A model generated the notes under the pieces. That model saw only the letters and a list, made by a program, of their open reading frames with translations. It was not told the DNA's origin and did not search any database. A stretch of 16,879 bases of DNA from an uncultured Clostridia bacterium (GTDB taxonomy: Bacteria; Bacillota; Clostridia; TANB77; CAG-508), in NCBI GenBank assembly GCA_934154515.1, contig CAKPGD010000024.1, forward strand, positions 1 through 16,879, read 5' to 3'. Below, piece after piece: positions 7,721-14,076 of this stretch. Every line of letters starts with the position of its first letter. Position 1 is the first letter of the stretch. Made by a program: the position numbers and the translations under genes.

Positions 7721-7795
7721 TTAACAATATTGTTAAGAGTACTATTAATAAATCTATAATTATTTAGACATGACTAAAAAGTCAAATATCTAAAT
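7721..7795 (+). promoter_or_regulatory. nusG-rplK spacer: palindrome, candidate -10 and hairpin
   Basis: Three elements lie here. TTAACAATATTGTTAA (7721-7736) is a perfect 16-bp palindrome. TATAAT at 7755-7760 is a consensus -10, though the nearest -35 candidates (TTAAGA 16 nt or TTGTTA 19 nt upstream) are imperfect. ATTTAGA (7762-7768) pairs with TCTAAAT (7789-7795) around an inner TGACT/AGTCA stem with an AAAA loop. This may be an internal promoter and leader for the L11-L1 genes; the assignment is tentative. Confidence 0.35.
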
Positions 7796-7830
7796 CAATA
7801 TACTTCAAAACTTAAAGGAGGTGCTAAACA

Positions 7831-8259
7831 ATGGCAGAAAAAGAGATTAGTAATTTAATAAAATTACAAATAGAAGCAGGTAAAGCTACACCAGCTCCAC
7901 CAGTAGGACCAGCATTAGGATCAAGTGGTGTTAACATTATGCAATTCGTAAAAGAATTTAATGATAGAACTGCAAACCAACCAGGTATGATAATCCCAGT
8001 TGTTATAACAGTTTATAAAGATAAATCTTTCGATTTCATAACAAAAGTACCACCAGTAGCTGTATTAATTAAAAAAGCTATAAAAATTCAAAAAGGTTCA
8101 GGAAAACCAAACAGAGACAAAGTTGGAACAATAACTAATGCTCAAGTTGAAGAAATAGCAAAACAAAAAATGCCAGACTTAAATGCAGCATCATTAGAAG
8201 CAGCAATGAGTATGGTAGCAGGAACTGCAAGATCTATGGGTGTTGTAGTAGTTGATTAA
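7831..8259 (+). CDS. rplK: 50S ribosomal protein L11
   Basis: A 142-residue protein of the GTPase-associated centre. It binds 23S rRNA with L10-L12 and is needed for the stringent response. The N-terminal domain has PPVGPALG (23-30) followed by [12 protein letters not shown]. The C-terminal RNA-binding domain starts near 72, with [18 protein letters not shown] and a closing ARSMGVVV. Length is normal. AGGAGG 10 bases upstream sets the ATG. rplA follows after a 54-base gap that holds a likely L1-binding hairpin. Confidence 0.97.
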   Translation: MAEKEISNLIKLQIEAGKATPAPPVGPALGSSGVNIMQFVKEFNDRTANQPGMIIPVVITVYKDKSFDFITKVPPVAVLIKKAIKIQKGSGKPNRDKVGTITNAQVEEIAKQKMPDLNAASLEAAMSMVAGTARSMGVVVVD

Positions 8260-8271
8260 TTAAAAAAAGTA

Positions 8272-8299
8272 TTGGGAGAGTAAAACTCGCTAAGACCAA
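8272..8299 (+). promoter_or_regulatory. Putative ribosomal protein L1 binding site on the mRNA
   Basis: The RNA folds as TTGG (8272-8275) with CCAA (8296-8299), then an asymmetric internal loop (GA opposite GCTAAGA), then GAGT (8278-8281) with ACTC (8285-8288). A GGGAG strand facing a TAAGACC strand over an asymmetric loop resembles the L1 target in 23S rRNA and in L1-operon mRNAs. It ends just before the rplA ribosome binding site, suited to translational feedback by L1. The match is by eye. Confidence 0.55.
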
Positions 8300-8313
8300 A
8301 AGGAGGAAAGAAA

Positions 8314-8991
8314 ATGGGAAAAAGATTTGAAGAGTCTTCAAAACTTGTTGAAAAAAATAAATTATACAACATAAACGAAGCTCTAGAATTAATCGAAAAA
8401 ATGCCAAAAGCTAAATTCGATGAAACAGTTGAATTACACGTAAAACTAGGTGTAGATTCAAAACATGCTGACCAACAAGTTAGAGGTACAACAGTACTTC
8501 CAAATGGTACAGGTAAAACACAAAAAGTATTAGTATTTGCTAAAGGTGCAAAAGCTGAAGAAGCTGAAAAAGCAGGAGCAGACTTTGTTGGAGCAGAAGA
8601 ATTAATACCAAAAATTGAAAAAGAAAATTGGTTTGATTATGATGTAATCGTAGCAACTCCAGATATGATGGGTGTTGTAGGTAGATTAGGTAAAGTATTA
8701 GGACCAAAAGGATTAATGCCTAACCCTAAATCAGGAACAGTTACAATGGATGTAACAAAAGCTATAAACGAAATTAAATCAGGTAAAGTTGAATACAGAT
8801 TAGACAAAACAAACATTATTCATTTAGGTTTTGGAAAAGTTTCATTTGGTGTAGAAAAATTAGCTGAAAACTATGAAGCAATTATGAGTGCCATCATAAA
8901 AGCTAAACCAGCAGCAGCTAAAGGACAATACATTAAGAGTGTTGCAATTTCTACAACAATGGGACCTGGAATGTATATTGACCAAAAATAA
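8314..8991 (+). CDS. rplA: 50S ribosomal protein L1
   Basis: A 225-residue protein of the mobile L1 stalk, which helps release deacylated tRNA from the E site and can repress its own mRNA. Segments typical of L1 are present: [15 protein letters not shown] (34-48), [17 protein letters not shown] (52-68) and the signature [16 protein letters not shown] (126-141). The C-terminal part, including [12 protein letters not shown], is complete. AGGAGG precedes the ATG. Confidence 0.97.
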   Translation: MGKRFEESSKLVEKNKLYNINEALELIEKMPKAKFDETVELHVKLGVDSKHADQQVRGTTVLPNGTGKTQKVLVFAKGAKAEEAEKAGADFVGAEELIPKIEKENWFDYDVIVATPDMMGVVGRLGKVLGPKGLMPNPKSGTVTMDVTKAINEIKSGKVEYRLDKTNIIHLGFGKVSFGVEKLAENYEAIMSAIIKAKPAAAKGQYIKSVAISTTMGPGMYIDQK

Positions 8992-8997
8992 TTATAG

Positions 8998-9100
8998 TAG
9001 CCAAAGAAAGTAGGCATATGTAAGTCCTACCGAGGCAAATAGAGAATGAGAGAAATCCAATCTTTATATGCCTCGTGGCTATAGAGATTGGATTTTATTT
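8998..9100 (+). ncRNA. Ribosomal protein L10 leader with transcription attenuator
   Basis: A structured leader of the Rfam L10_leader class (RF00557), directly before rplJ. Visible helices are TAGCC (8998-9002) with GGCTA (9077-9081), GTAGG (9010-9014) with CCTAC (9026-9030), and CGAGGCA (9031-9037) with TGCCTCG (9069-9075). A competing terminator hairpin pairs AAATCCAATCT (9053-9063) with AGATTGGATTT (9085-9095), followed by a T-rich tract to 9100. It crosses the long-range leader helices, so only one fold can form. In Bacillus subtilis the L10(L12)4 complex binds this kind of leader and promotes termination; the same feedback is inferred here. Confidence 0.88.
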
Positions 9101-9181
9101 AAGTTCTAAAAATTGCATATAAATGCATTAAACATAGAAATTAAATTACTTAAGATAGAATGGAAAGAGGTGAATTATAAA

Positions 9182-9682
9182 ATGGCAAGTGAAGCAATTT
9201 TAAAACAAAAGGAAGAAGAAGTACAAAAATTAGCTGAAAAATTCAAAGCATCTAATTTAATACTTTTAACAGATTACAGAGGAATATCAGTTGAAGATGT
9301 AACAAATTTAAGAAATTCTCTAAGAGAAACAACTGCAGAATATAAAGTAATAAAAAATAACATAGTAAAAAGAGCTTTAGACGCAAACGGTGAAGGTGGT
9401 TTAGACGATGTTCTAGAAGGACCAACAGCTGTTATAACAACTGAAGCAGATTACTTAGAACCTTTAAAAGCAATATACAAATATGCTAAAGATAATGAAT
9501 TCTATAAAATTAAAGGTGGTATAGTTGAAGGTAAAATAATGAGCACAGAGGAATTAATCACTCTAGCAAAATTACCATCAAGACAAGAATTACTTGGAAT
9601 GCTTGCAGGTGGATTACTTGGAACTATTTCAAAACTTGCAGTTGGACTTAACGAAGTTCAAAAACAAAAAGCTAATGCTTAA
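9182..9682 (+). CDS. rplJ: 50S ribosomal protein L10
   Basis: A 166-residue protein forming the base of the ribosomal stalk that recruits translation GTPases through L7/L12 dimers. TDYRG (30-34) followed by ISVEDVTNLRNSLR and the N-terminal rRNA-binding fold identify it. The C-terminal helix (about 140-166) is the L12 attachment. The ATG at 9182 is chosen because AGAGG at 9166-9170 precedes it and the length then equals the family's. The frame is open back to 9113, but those residues are not L10-like and would start next to the leader terminator. The gene is controlled by the leader at 8998-9100. Confidence 0.96.
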   Translation: MASEAILKQKEEEVQKLAEKFKASNLILLTDYRGISVEDVTNLRNSLRETTAEYKVIKNNIVKRALDANGEGGLDDVLEGPTAVITTEADYLEPLKAIYKYAKDNEFYKIKGGIVEGKIMSTEELITLAKLPSRQELLGMLAGGLLGTISKLAVGLNEVQKQKANA

Positions 9683-9805
9683 TTTAGTAGCATAAAATAG
9701 CTAAAAACAAAAAAAGAGTTGTGAACTTAAATTACAAAAAATTAAAATTAAAAATCAAATAAAATAGGACGATATAGTCCAAATAAAATTTAGGAGGAAA
9801 TAAAA

Positions 9806-10165
9806 ATGATAGAAGAATTATTAGAAAAAATTGACGCTTTAACAGTTGCAGAATTAGCAGAATTAGTTAAAGCTATTGAAGAAAAATACGGAGTATCTGC
9901 AGTAGCAGCAGCTGCACCAGCAGCTGGAGCAGCAGTAGCAGCTGCTGAAGAAAAATCATCTTTTGATGTTGTATTAAAAGATGCTGGAGCAAACAAAATC
10001 CAAGTAATCAAAGTTGTTAGAGACGTTACAGGATTAGGATTAAAAGAAGCTAAAGATTTAGTTGATGGAGCTCCAAAAACAGTTAAAGAAGGAGCAAGCA
10101 AAGACGAAGCTGAAGAAATCAAAGCTAAATTTACAGAAGTTGGAGCAGTTATCGAACTTGCATAG
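9806..10165 (+). CDS. rplL: 50S ribosomal protein L7/L12
   Basis: A 119-residue stalk protein present in several copies per ribosome, contacting EF-Tu, EF-G and other GTPases. The N-terminal dimerisation domain is about 1-33, an Ala-rich hinge lies at about 34-50, and the C-terminal factor-binding domain at about 52-119 contains [26 protein letters not shown] precedes the ATG. The 123-base gap from rplJ contains a small hairpin, GGAC/GTCC at 9767-9780. A strong terminator follows, and rpoB is not downstream. Confidence 0.97.
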   Translation: MIEELLEKIDALTVAELAELVKAIEEKYGVSAVAAAAPAAGAAVAAAEEKSSFDVVLKDAGANKIQVIKVVRDVTGLGLKEAKDLVDGAPKTVKEGASKDEAEEIKAKFTEVGAVIELA

Positions 10166-10201
10166 TTTAAGTTTAATTATAAACGAATTAATTATAAACA
10201 T

Positions 10202-10234
10202 AAAAAACAAGCTATTAAATTTAGCTTGTTTTTT
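10202..10234 (+). terminator. Terminator after rplL
   Basis: A perfect 13-bp hairpin (AAAAAACAAGCTA at 10202-10214, complement at 10222-10234) with a 7-nt loop, ending in TTTTTT. It lies 36 bases after the rplL stop and closes the ribosomal protein transcript. Confidence 0.88.
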
Positions 10235-10242
10235 ATATTGTG

Positions 10243-10329
10243 CTTATTTTTATGATTAGCCTGTTTTGGATGATTAACTTATTTTTATGATCAGCCTGTT
10301 TTAATGATTAACTTATTCTTTGATATTAG
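10243..10329 (+). repeat. Degenerate 34-35 bp tandem repeat after the rplL terminator
   Basis: Two near-identical units, 10243-10277 (35 bp) and 10278-10311 (34 bp), share CTTATTTTTATGAT, AGCCTGTTTT and ATGATTAA. A third partial unit (10312-10329) begins CTTATT and ends in TTAG. Differences are a few substitutions and a one-base indel. It is non-coding and lies in the 372-base gene-free stretch between rplL and plsX. Confidence 0.75.
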
Positions 10330-10401
10330 CTTATTTTTTGTAATATTTGGTCAAATGTCTTGAATTTTACCAAAATAAATAATAAAATAATTCTGTCATT
10401 A

Positions 10402-10430
10402 TTGACTTTATCAAATATAAGGTATAAACT
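10402..10430 (+). promoter_or_regulatory. Promoter for plsX
   Basis: TTGACT at 10402-10407 followed by overlapping -10 candidates: TATAAA at 10423-10428 (15-nt spacer) and TAAACT at 10425-10430 (17-nt spacer). It is placed between the two repeat arrays and predicts a leader of about 100 nt. Confidence 0.5.
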
Positions 10431-10447
10431 ATAAAAATAGAAAATAT

Positions 10448-10527
10448 ATATCTATAAAACAAATAAAGAAATACATATCTATAAAATAAATAAAGAAAAA
10501 TACATTGATAAAACAAATAAAGGAGAG
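10448..10527 (+). repeat. Three degenerate 24-29 bp tandem units in the plsX leader
   Basis: Units at 10448-10474, 10475-10503 and 10504-10527 share the core GATAAAACAAATAAAG, with CTATAAAA in place of GATAAAA in the first two. The last unit contains the plsX ribosome binding site (AGGAGAG), so the repeats look like stepwise duplications of the sequence leading into it. Confidence 0.75.
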
Positions 10528-10537
10528 AAAACAAAAA

Positions 10538-11554
10538 ATGAAAATACTATTAGATGCAATGGGAGGAGACAACGCACCAGATGCAACAATAAAAGGTGCA
10601 GTTCAAGCAATAAATCAAATAGAAGCAGAAGTATGTTTAATAGGAGATACAGATACAATAAATAAAAAAGTAAAAGAGTTTTATGGAAAAAACAGTTTAT
10701 CAGAAATATCAAATAGATTATCAATACATCATACAACAGAAACAATAGAAATGTGCGACATACCAACACAAGCAATAAAACATAAAAAAGACTCTTCAAT
10801 GGTAGTTGGGTTCAATATGTTAAAAAACGGAGAAGGTGACGTATTTATATCAGCAGGAAACTCAGGAGCACTTTTAACAGGAGCAACACTTCTCGTTGGA
10901 AGAATTAAAGGAATAGATAGACCAGCATTAGCGGGAATACTTCCTTCGTATAAAAGTAGATTAATGTTAATGGATTGTGGCTCAAATACAAACTGTAAGC
11001 CAATTAACTTACTTCAGTTCGCACAAATGGCAACAATATATAATAGAAATACATTTGGAATAGAACATCCAACAGTAGGATTATTAAATATAGGAACAGA
11101 AGAAACAAAAGGAAATGAATTAGTAAAAGAAAGCTATCATTTATTAAAAGAAAAAGCAGAAGAATTAAATATAAACTTTGTAGGAAATGTAGAGGGAAGA
11201 GACGCATTTTCTGGAAAGTTAGATATATTAATAGCTGACGGATATACAGGCAATGTATTTTTAAAAACAGTAGAGGGTGTAGGAAAGCTAGTAAAAAGAA
11301 CATTAAAAGAAAGCATAAAGAAAAACATATTTAGAACAATAGGGGCTATTCCAGCAATGCCATCAATAAATGCATTATCTAAAGCAATGGATTACAAAGA
11401 ATATGGTGGAGCATTGTTCCTAGGAGTAAAAAAACCGGTAGTAAAAGCACATGGTAGCAGTGATGCTAGACTATTTGAATTCACAATAAAACAAGCAGAA
11501 CAATTTGTAAAAAATAAAGCAGTTGAAAAAATGATAGAAGAATTTGAAAAATAG
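10538..11554 (+). CDS. plsX: Phosphate acyltransferase PlsX
   Basis: A 338-residue peripheral membrane enzyme that makes acyl-phosphate from acyl-ACP and phosphate, the donor for PlsY in glycerol-3-phosphate acylation. The N-terminal [11 protein letters not shown] (4-14) and [12 protein letters not shown] (105-116) are hallmarks of the family; [12 protein letters not shown] and the C-terminal KAHGSSDA are also typical. The ATG at 10538 is chosen because the family begins MK-I-DAMGGD and an AGGAG at 10521-10525 precedes it; a TTG at 10505 would add 11 non-conserved residues. acpP, encoding its substrate carrier, follows. Confidence 0.96.
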   Translation: MKILLDAMGGDNAPDATIKGAVQAINQIEAEVCLIGDTDTINKKVKEFYGKNSLSEISNRLSIHHTTETIEMCDIPTQAIKHKKDSSMVVGFNMLKNGEGDVFISAGNSGALLTGATLLVGRIKGIDRPALAGILPSYKSRLMLMDCGSNTNCKPINLLQFAQMATIYNRNTFGIEHPTVGLLNIGTEETKGNELVKESYHLLKEKAEELNINFVGNVEGRDAFSGKLDILIADGYTGNVFLKTVEGVGKLVKRTLKESIKKNIFRTIGAIPAMPSINALSKAMDYKEYGGALFLGVKKPVVKAHGSSDARLFEFTIKQAEQFVKNKAVEKMIEEFEK

Positions 11555-11556
11555 TA

Positions 11557-11585
11557 TTGACAATTATATTAACTTGTATTATCTT
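11557..11585 (+). promoter_or_regulatory. Candidate promoter for acpP
   Basis: A consensus -35 TTGACA at 11557-11562 begins two bases after the plsX stop codon. At 17 nt comes TATCTT (11580-11585), with TATTAT overlapping at 11577-11582. It would give a leader of about 37 nt and let acpP, whose product is abundant, be expressed above plsX. Confidence 0.45.
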
Positions 11586-11628
11586 TAATGCAGTAAGATG
11601 TAATTTGCTGAGAGGGGGTGTAATTATA

Positions 11629-11871
11629 ATGACACAAGAAGAAATATTTGAAAAAGTAAAAAATATAATAATAGAACAATTAGGTGTAACAGAAACATCA
11701 GTAACAATGGAAGCTTCTTTTATAGATGATTTAGGAGCAGATTCATTAGACCTTGTTGAACTAATAATGGCATTAGAAGAAGAATTTGATACAGAAATTC
11801 CAGATGCAGATGCAGAAAAAGTAGTTACAGTAGGTGATGTTGTAGACTACATAAAGGATCATGTAGAATAA
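11629..11871 (+). CDS. acpP: Acyl carrier protein
   Basis: An 80-residue acidic protein that carries growing fatty acyl chains on a 4'-phosphopantetheine arm in the cytoplasm. The attachment serine is S39 in GADSLD (36-41), and the four-helix pattern with [10 protein letters not shown] is complete. The ATG at 11629 is preceded by GAGGGGGTG; the frame is open back to 11557, but the extra residues are not ACP-like and that start would lie in the promoter. The order plsX-acpP-rnc is common in Clostridia. A G/C-containing terminator follows, so most acpP transcripts likely stop there. Confidence 0.97.
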   Translation: MTQEEIFEKVKNIIIEQLGVTETSVTMEASFIDDLGADSLDLVELIMALEEEFDTEIPDADAEKVVTVGDVVDYIKDHVE

Positions 11872-11879
11872 TATAAATT

Positions 11880-11904
11880 GAAAGGGTAACCCCTTTCTTT
11901 TTTT
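11880..11904 (+). terminator. Terminator after acpP
   Basis: GAAAGGG (11880-11886) pairs with CCCTTTC (11891-11897) over a 4-nt loop, followed directly by seven T. It is compact, has the highest G/C in its stem of any terminator here, and sits 8 bases after the acpP stop. Confidence 0.9.
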
Positions 11905-11969
11905 GAACTATTATATTGGCTAAATTATATTTTAAAAGTAATATAATTACGTCATAGAATGTTTTGAAG

Positions 11970-12042
11970 TTACTATATTACATAAATTCATTTTTATAAT
12001 TGTTTCTTACTATATTACATAAATCATTTTTATATTTGCCTC
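11970..12042 (+). repeat. 36-37 bp tandem repeat before rnc
   Basis: Two adjacent units, 11970-12006 and 12007-12042, share TTACTATATTACATAAAT then CATTTTTATA, and end in TTGTTTC and TTGCCTC. They differ by a one-base indel and a few substitutions. The array lies between the acpP terminator and the rnc -10 element. Confidence 0.8.
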
Positions 12043-12065
12043 TTCCATTTTTAGGTATTATGTAG

Positions 12066-12071
12066 TATAAT
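12066..12071 (+). promoter_or_regulatory. Candidate -10 element for rnc
   Basis: A consensus TATAAT 26 bases before the rnc ATG, with no good -35 at 16-18 nt (TTCCAT at 17). If used, the leader is about 19 nt, just enough for the AGGAGGTG ribosome binding site. The preceding acpP terminator suggests rnc needs its own promoter. Confidence 0.4.
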
Positions 12072-12096
12072 GTAATTATTGATTAGGAGGTGAAAC

Positions 12097-12765
12097 ATGA
12101 ACTTAGAAATATTAGAAAAAAATATAGGATATACATTTAAAAATAAAAATTTATTAAAAAATGCATTAACACATACATCATATGCATATGAGAACCACGT
12201 AGATAGCAACGAAAAATTAGAATTTTTAGGTGACAGTATTTTAGAATTTATATCTAGCAAATATTTATATGCTACATATCCAAAATTAAAAGAAGGAGAA
12301 ATGACTAAAGTTAGAGCAACTATAGTATGTGAAGATAGTTTATACAAAATAGCTAAAAAGCATAATTTTAGTGATTTCTTATTTCTAGGAAAAAGCGAAC
12401 TTGCAAGTCATCAAGAAGTAAGAAAAGCAATAATGGCAGATAGCGTAGAAGCAATAATAGCAGCAATATATTTTGATGCAGGACTAGAAGAAGCAGAAAG
12501 ATTCATAATAGAAAATTTAAAAGAAGAAGCAGAAATTGCAAGTAAAAGTGTTGGTCAAAAAGACTATAAAACAGTCTTACAAGAAAAATTACAAGAGCAT
12601 GGCGTAGTAAATATTAAATACGAAATAATAAAAGAAGAAGGACCAGATCATGACAAGCTTTTCACAGCAAAAGTAAGTTTAAATGGAAAAGATTTAGCGA
12701 TAGGAGAGGGAAAATCAAAAAAATTAGCAGAAATGGAAGCAGCAAAAAATGCTTTAAATAGTTAA
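12097..12765 (+). CDS. rnc: Ribonuclease III
   Basis: A 222-residue double-stranded RNA endonuclease that matures rRNA precursors and cuts structured mRNAs. The catalytic domain is at about 1-150 with the signature NEKLEFLGDSILE (38-50). Likely metal ligands are E39, E42, D46, D115 and E118, aligned with E. coli E38, E41, D45, D114 and E117. The double-stranded RNA-binding domain is at about 156-222 (DYKTVLQEKLQEHG to AEMEAAKNAL). AGGAGG precedes the ATG. The radical SAM gene follows after 31 bases, probably on the same transcript. Confidence 0.96.
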   Translation: MNLEILEKNIGYTFKNKNLLKNALTHTSYAYENHVDSNEKLEFLGDSILEFISSKYLYATYPKLKEGEMTKVRATIVCEDSLYKIAKKHNFSDFLFLGKSELASHQEVRKAIMADSVEAIIAAIYFDAGLEEAERFIIENLKEEAEIASKSVGQKDYKTVLQEKLQEHGVVNIKYEIIKEEGPDHDKLFTAKVSLNGKDLAIGEGKSKKLAEMEAAKNALNS

Positions 12766-12796
12766 ATGTATAAAATACATTAGAACGGAGGTTATT

Positions 12797-13882
12797 ATGA
12801 AAAAAGAATATATAATACCAATATTTGTACCACATTTAGGATGTCCTAATGCATGTGTATTTTGTAACCAAAGAAAAATTAGCGGAGAAGAAAAGCAAGT
12901 AACTACTAAAGATGTTAAAGAAACAATAGAATACTATTTAGAGAATTTTAAAGAAAAAGACAAAGAAGTAGAGGTTGCCTTTTTTGGAGGAAGTTTTACA
13001 GGAATAGAAGAAGAAATTCAAAATGAATTATTAGAAGCTGCAAATGAATATATAAAACAAGGAAAAGTAGACAACATAAGAATCTCAACAAGACCAGATT
13101 ATATAAATAAAGAAATATTAAAAAGATTAAAAAAATATAATGTAAAAACTATAGAATTAGGAGTTCAATCTGCAAATGACTATATATTAAAAAAAGCTAA
13201 TAGAGGACATACATTTGAAGATGTAAAAAAAGCATCAAAACTAATAAATAGATATGGATTTAAATTAGGACACCAAATGATGATAGGGCTTCCAGATAGC
13301 ACAGCATTAGATGAAGTAAATACGGCAAAAGCATTAATAAAACTAAAACCAAAAATAATCAGAATTTATCCTGTATTAGTAATAAAAGGAACAGAACTAG
13401 AAGAAAGATATAAAAGAGGAGAATACGAGCCATTATCAATAGTACAAGCTGTAGAACGTTCAAAAGAAGTTGCAGATTTGTTTAACAAAAAAAATATAAA
13501 GATAATAAGAATAGGACTTCAAAATACAGATGAAATATGTGAACCAGAAAGTCAAAATAGTGAAGTAGTTGCAGGACCATATCATCCAGCTTTTAGACAA
13601 CTTGTAGAAGCTAGGATGTGGTACGATGCAGTAGTTTCTGAAATAAAGAAAATAAATACAAAAGTAAAAGAAGTAGAAATTATTGCAAACCCAGAAGATA
13701 TAAACAATATAATAGGGCATAAAAAAGAAAATATAGAAAAATTGAAAGAAATTTATGAAGTAGATGCTATGGTAAAAGCAAGTGATAACATAAAACCAGG
13801 TAAGTTCGAAATAAAAATTCAAAAAACATATGATGACATAGTAAAAGAAAACCTAGAACAAATAGAAAAATTAAATAAATAA
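12797..13882 (+). CDS. Elp3-like radical SAM protein lacking an acetyltransferase domain
   Basis: A 361-residue radical SAM enzyme. CPNACVFC (16-23) supplies C16, C20 and C23 for the [4Fe-4S] cluster that cleaves S-adenosylmethionine; the GGSFTG motif (64-69), STRPDYI (97-103), ELGVQS (120-125) and HQMMIGLPDST are shared with the Elp3/COG1243 group. Full Elp3 enzymes are over 500 residues, with a C-terminal GNAT domain that modifies tRNA wobble uridine. Here the protein ends soon after the radical SAM region, so that reaction cannot be assumed and the substrate is unknown. It follows rnc closely, as in many Clostridia; GGAGG precedes the ATG. Confidence 0.85.
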   Translation: MKKEYIIPIFVPHLGCPNACVFCNQRKISGEEKQVTTKDVKETIEYYLENFKEKDKEVEVAFFGGSFTGIEEEIQNELLEAANEYIKQGKVDNIRISTRPDYINKEILKRLKKYNVKTIELGVQSANDYILKKANRGHTFEDVKKASKLINRYGFKLGHQMMIGLPDSTALDEVNTAKALIKLKPKIIRIYPVLVIKGTELEERYKRGEYEPLSIVQAVERSKEVADLFNKKNIKIIRIGLQNTDEICEPESQNSEVVAGPYHPAFRQLVEARMWYDAVVSEIKKINTKVKEVEIIANPEDINNIIGHKKENIEKLKEIYEVDAMVKASDNIKPGKFEIKIQKTYDDIVKENLEQIEKLNK

Positions 13883-13913
13883 TAAAAAAAGGGGTTATAA
13901 AAAAGTCCCAACC

Positions 13914-13957
13914 AAAAAATAGATTTAAGTTAAAAATTTAGCTTAAATCTATTTTTT
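13914..13957 (+). terminator. Terminator after the radical SAM gene
   Basis: A perfect 16-bp inverted repeat (AAAAAATAGATTTAAG at 13914-13929, complement at 13942-13957), extendable inward by a few pairs, ends in T6. ATAGATTT recurs twice more downstream before uvrC, and a smaller hairpin (ACATTAA/TTAATGT) follows at about 13973-13995. Confidence 0.8.
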
Positions 13958-14038
13958 ATATAAAATAGATTTACATTAAAATATTTAATTAATGTATAAA
14001 AAATTATTGTTATATAAGATAGATTTTTTTAAAATTCA

Positions 14039-14047
14039 TGATATAAT
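14039..14047 (+). promoter_or_regulatory. Extended -10 promoter for uvrC
   Basis: TGATATAAT combines the extended -10 TG with a consensus TATAAT (14042-14047). The -35 region is weak (TAGATT at 16 nt), as is usual for extended -10 promoters. The leader would be about 23 nt. I see no LexA-type SOS box, so damage induction is not supported. Confidence 0.55.
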
Positions 14048-14076
14048 AAAAAGAGATAAATAAGGAAAGGAAAGTT

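Noticed and set aside
9113..9181. Longer rplJ starting at 9113
   Set aside because: The added residues are not L10-like, no ribosome binding site precedes 9113, and the ATG at 9182 has one and gives the family length. The same logic rejects the longer starts for secE (6698), plsX (10505) and acpP (11557).
10062..10259. A 65-codon open frame overlapping the end of rplL
   Set aside because: It is a shifted frame of rplL running through the terminator, with no ribosome binding site.
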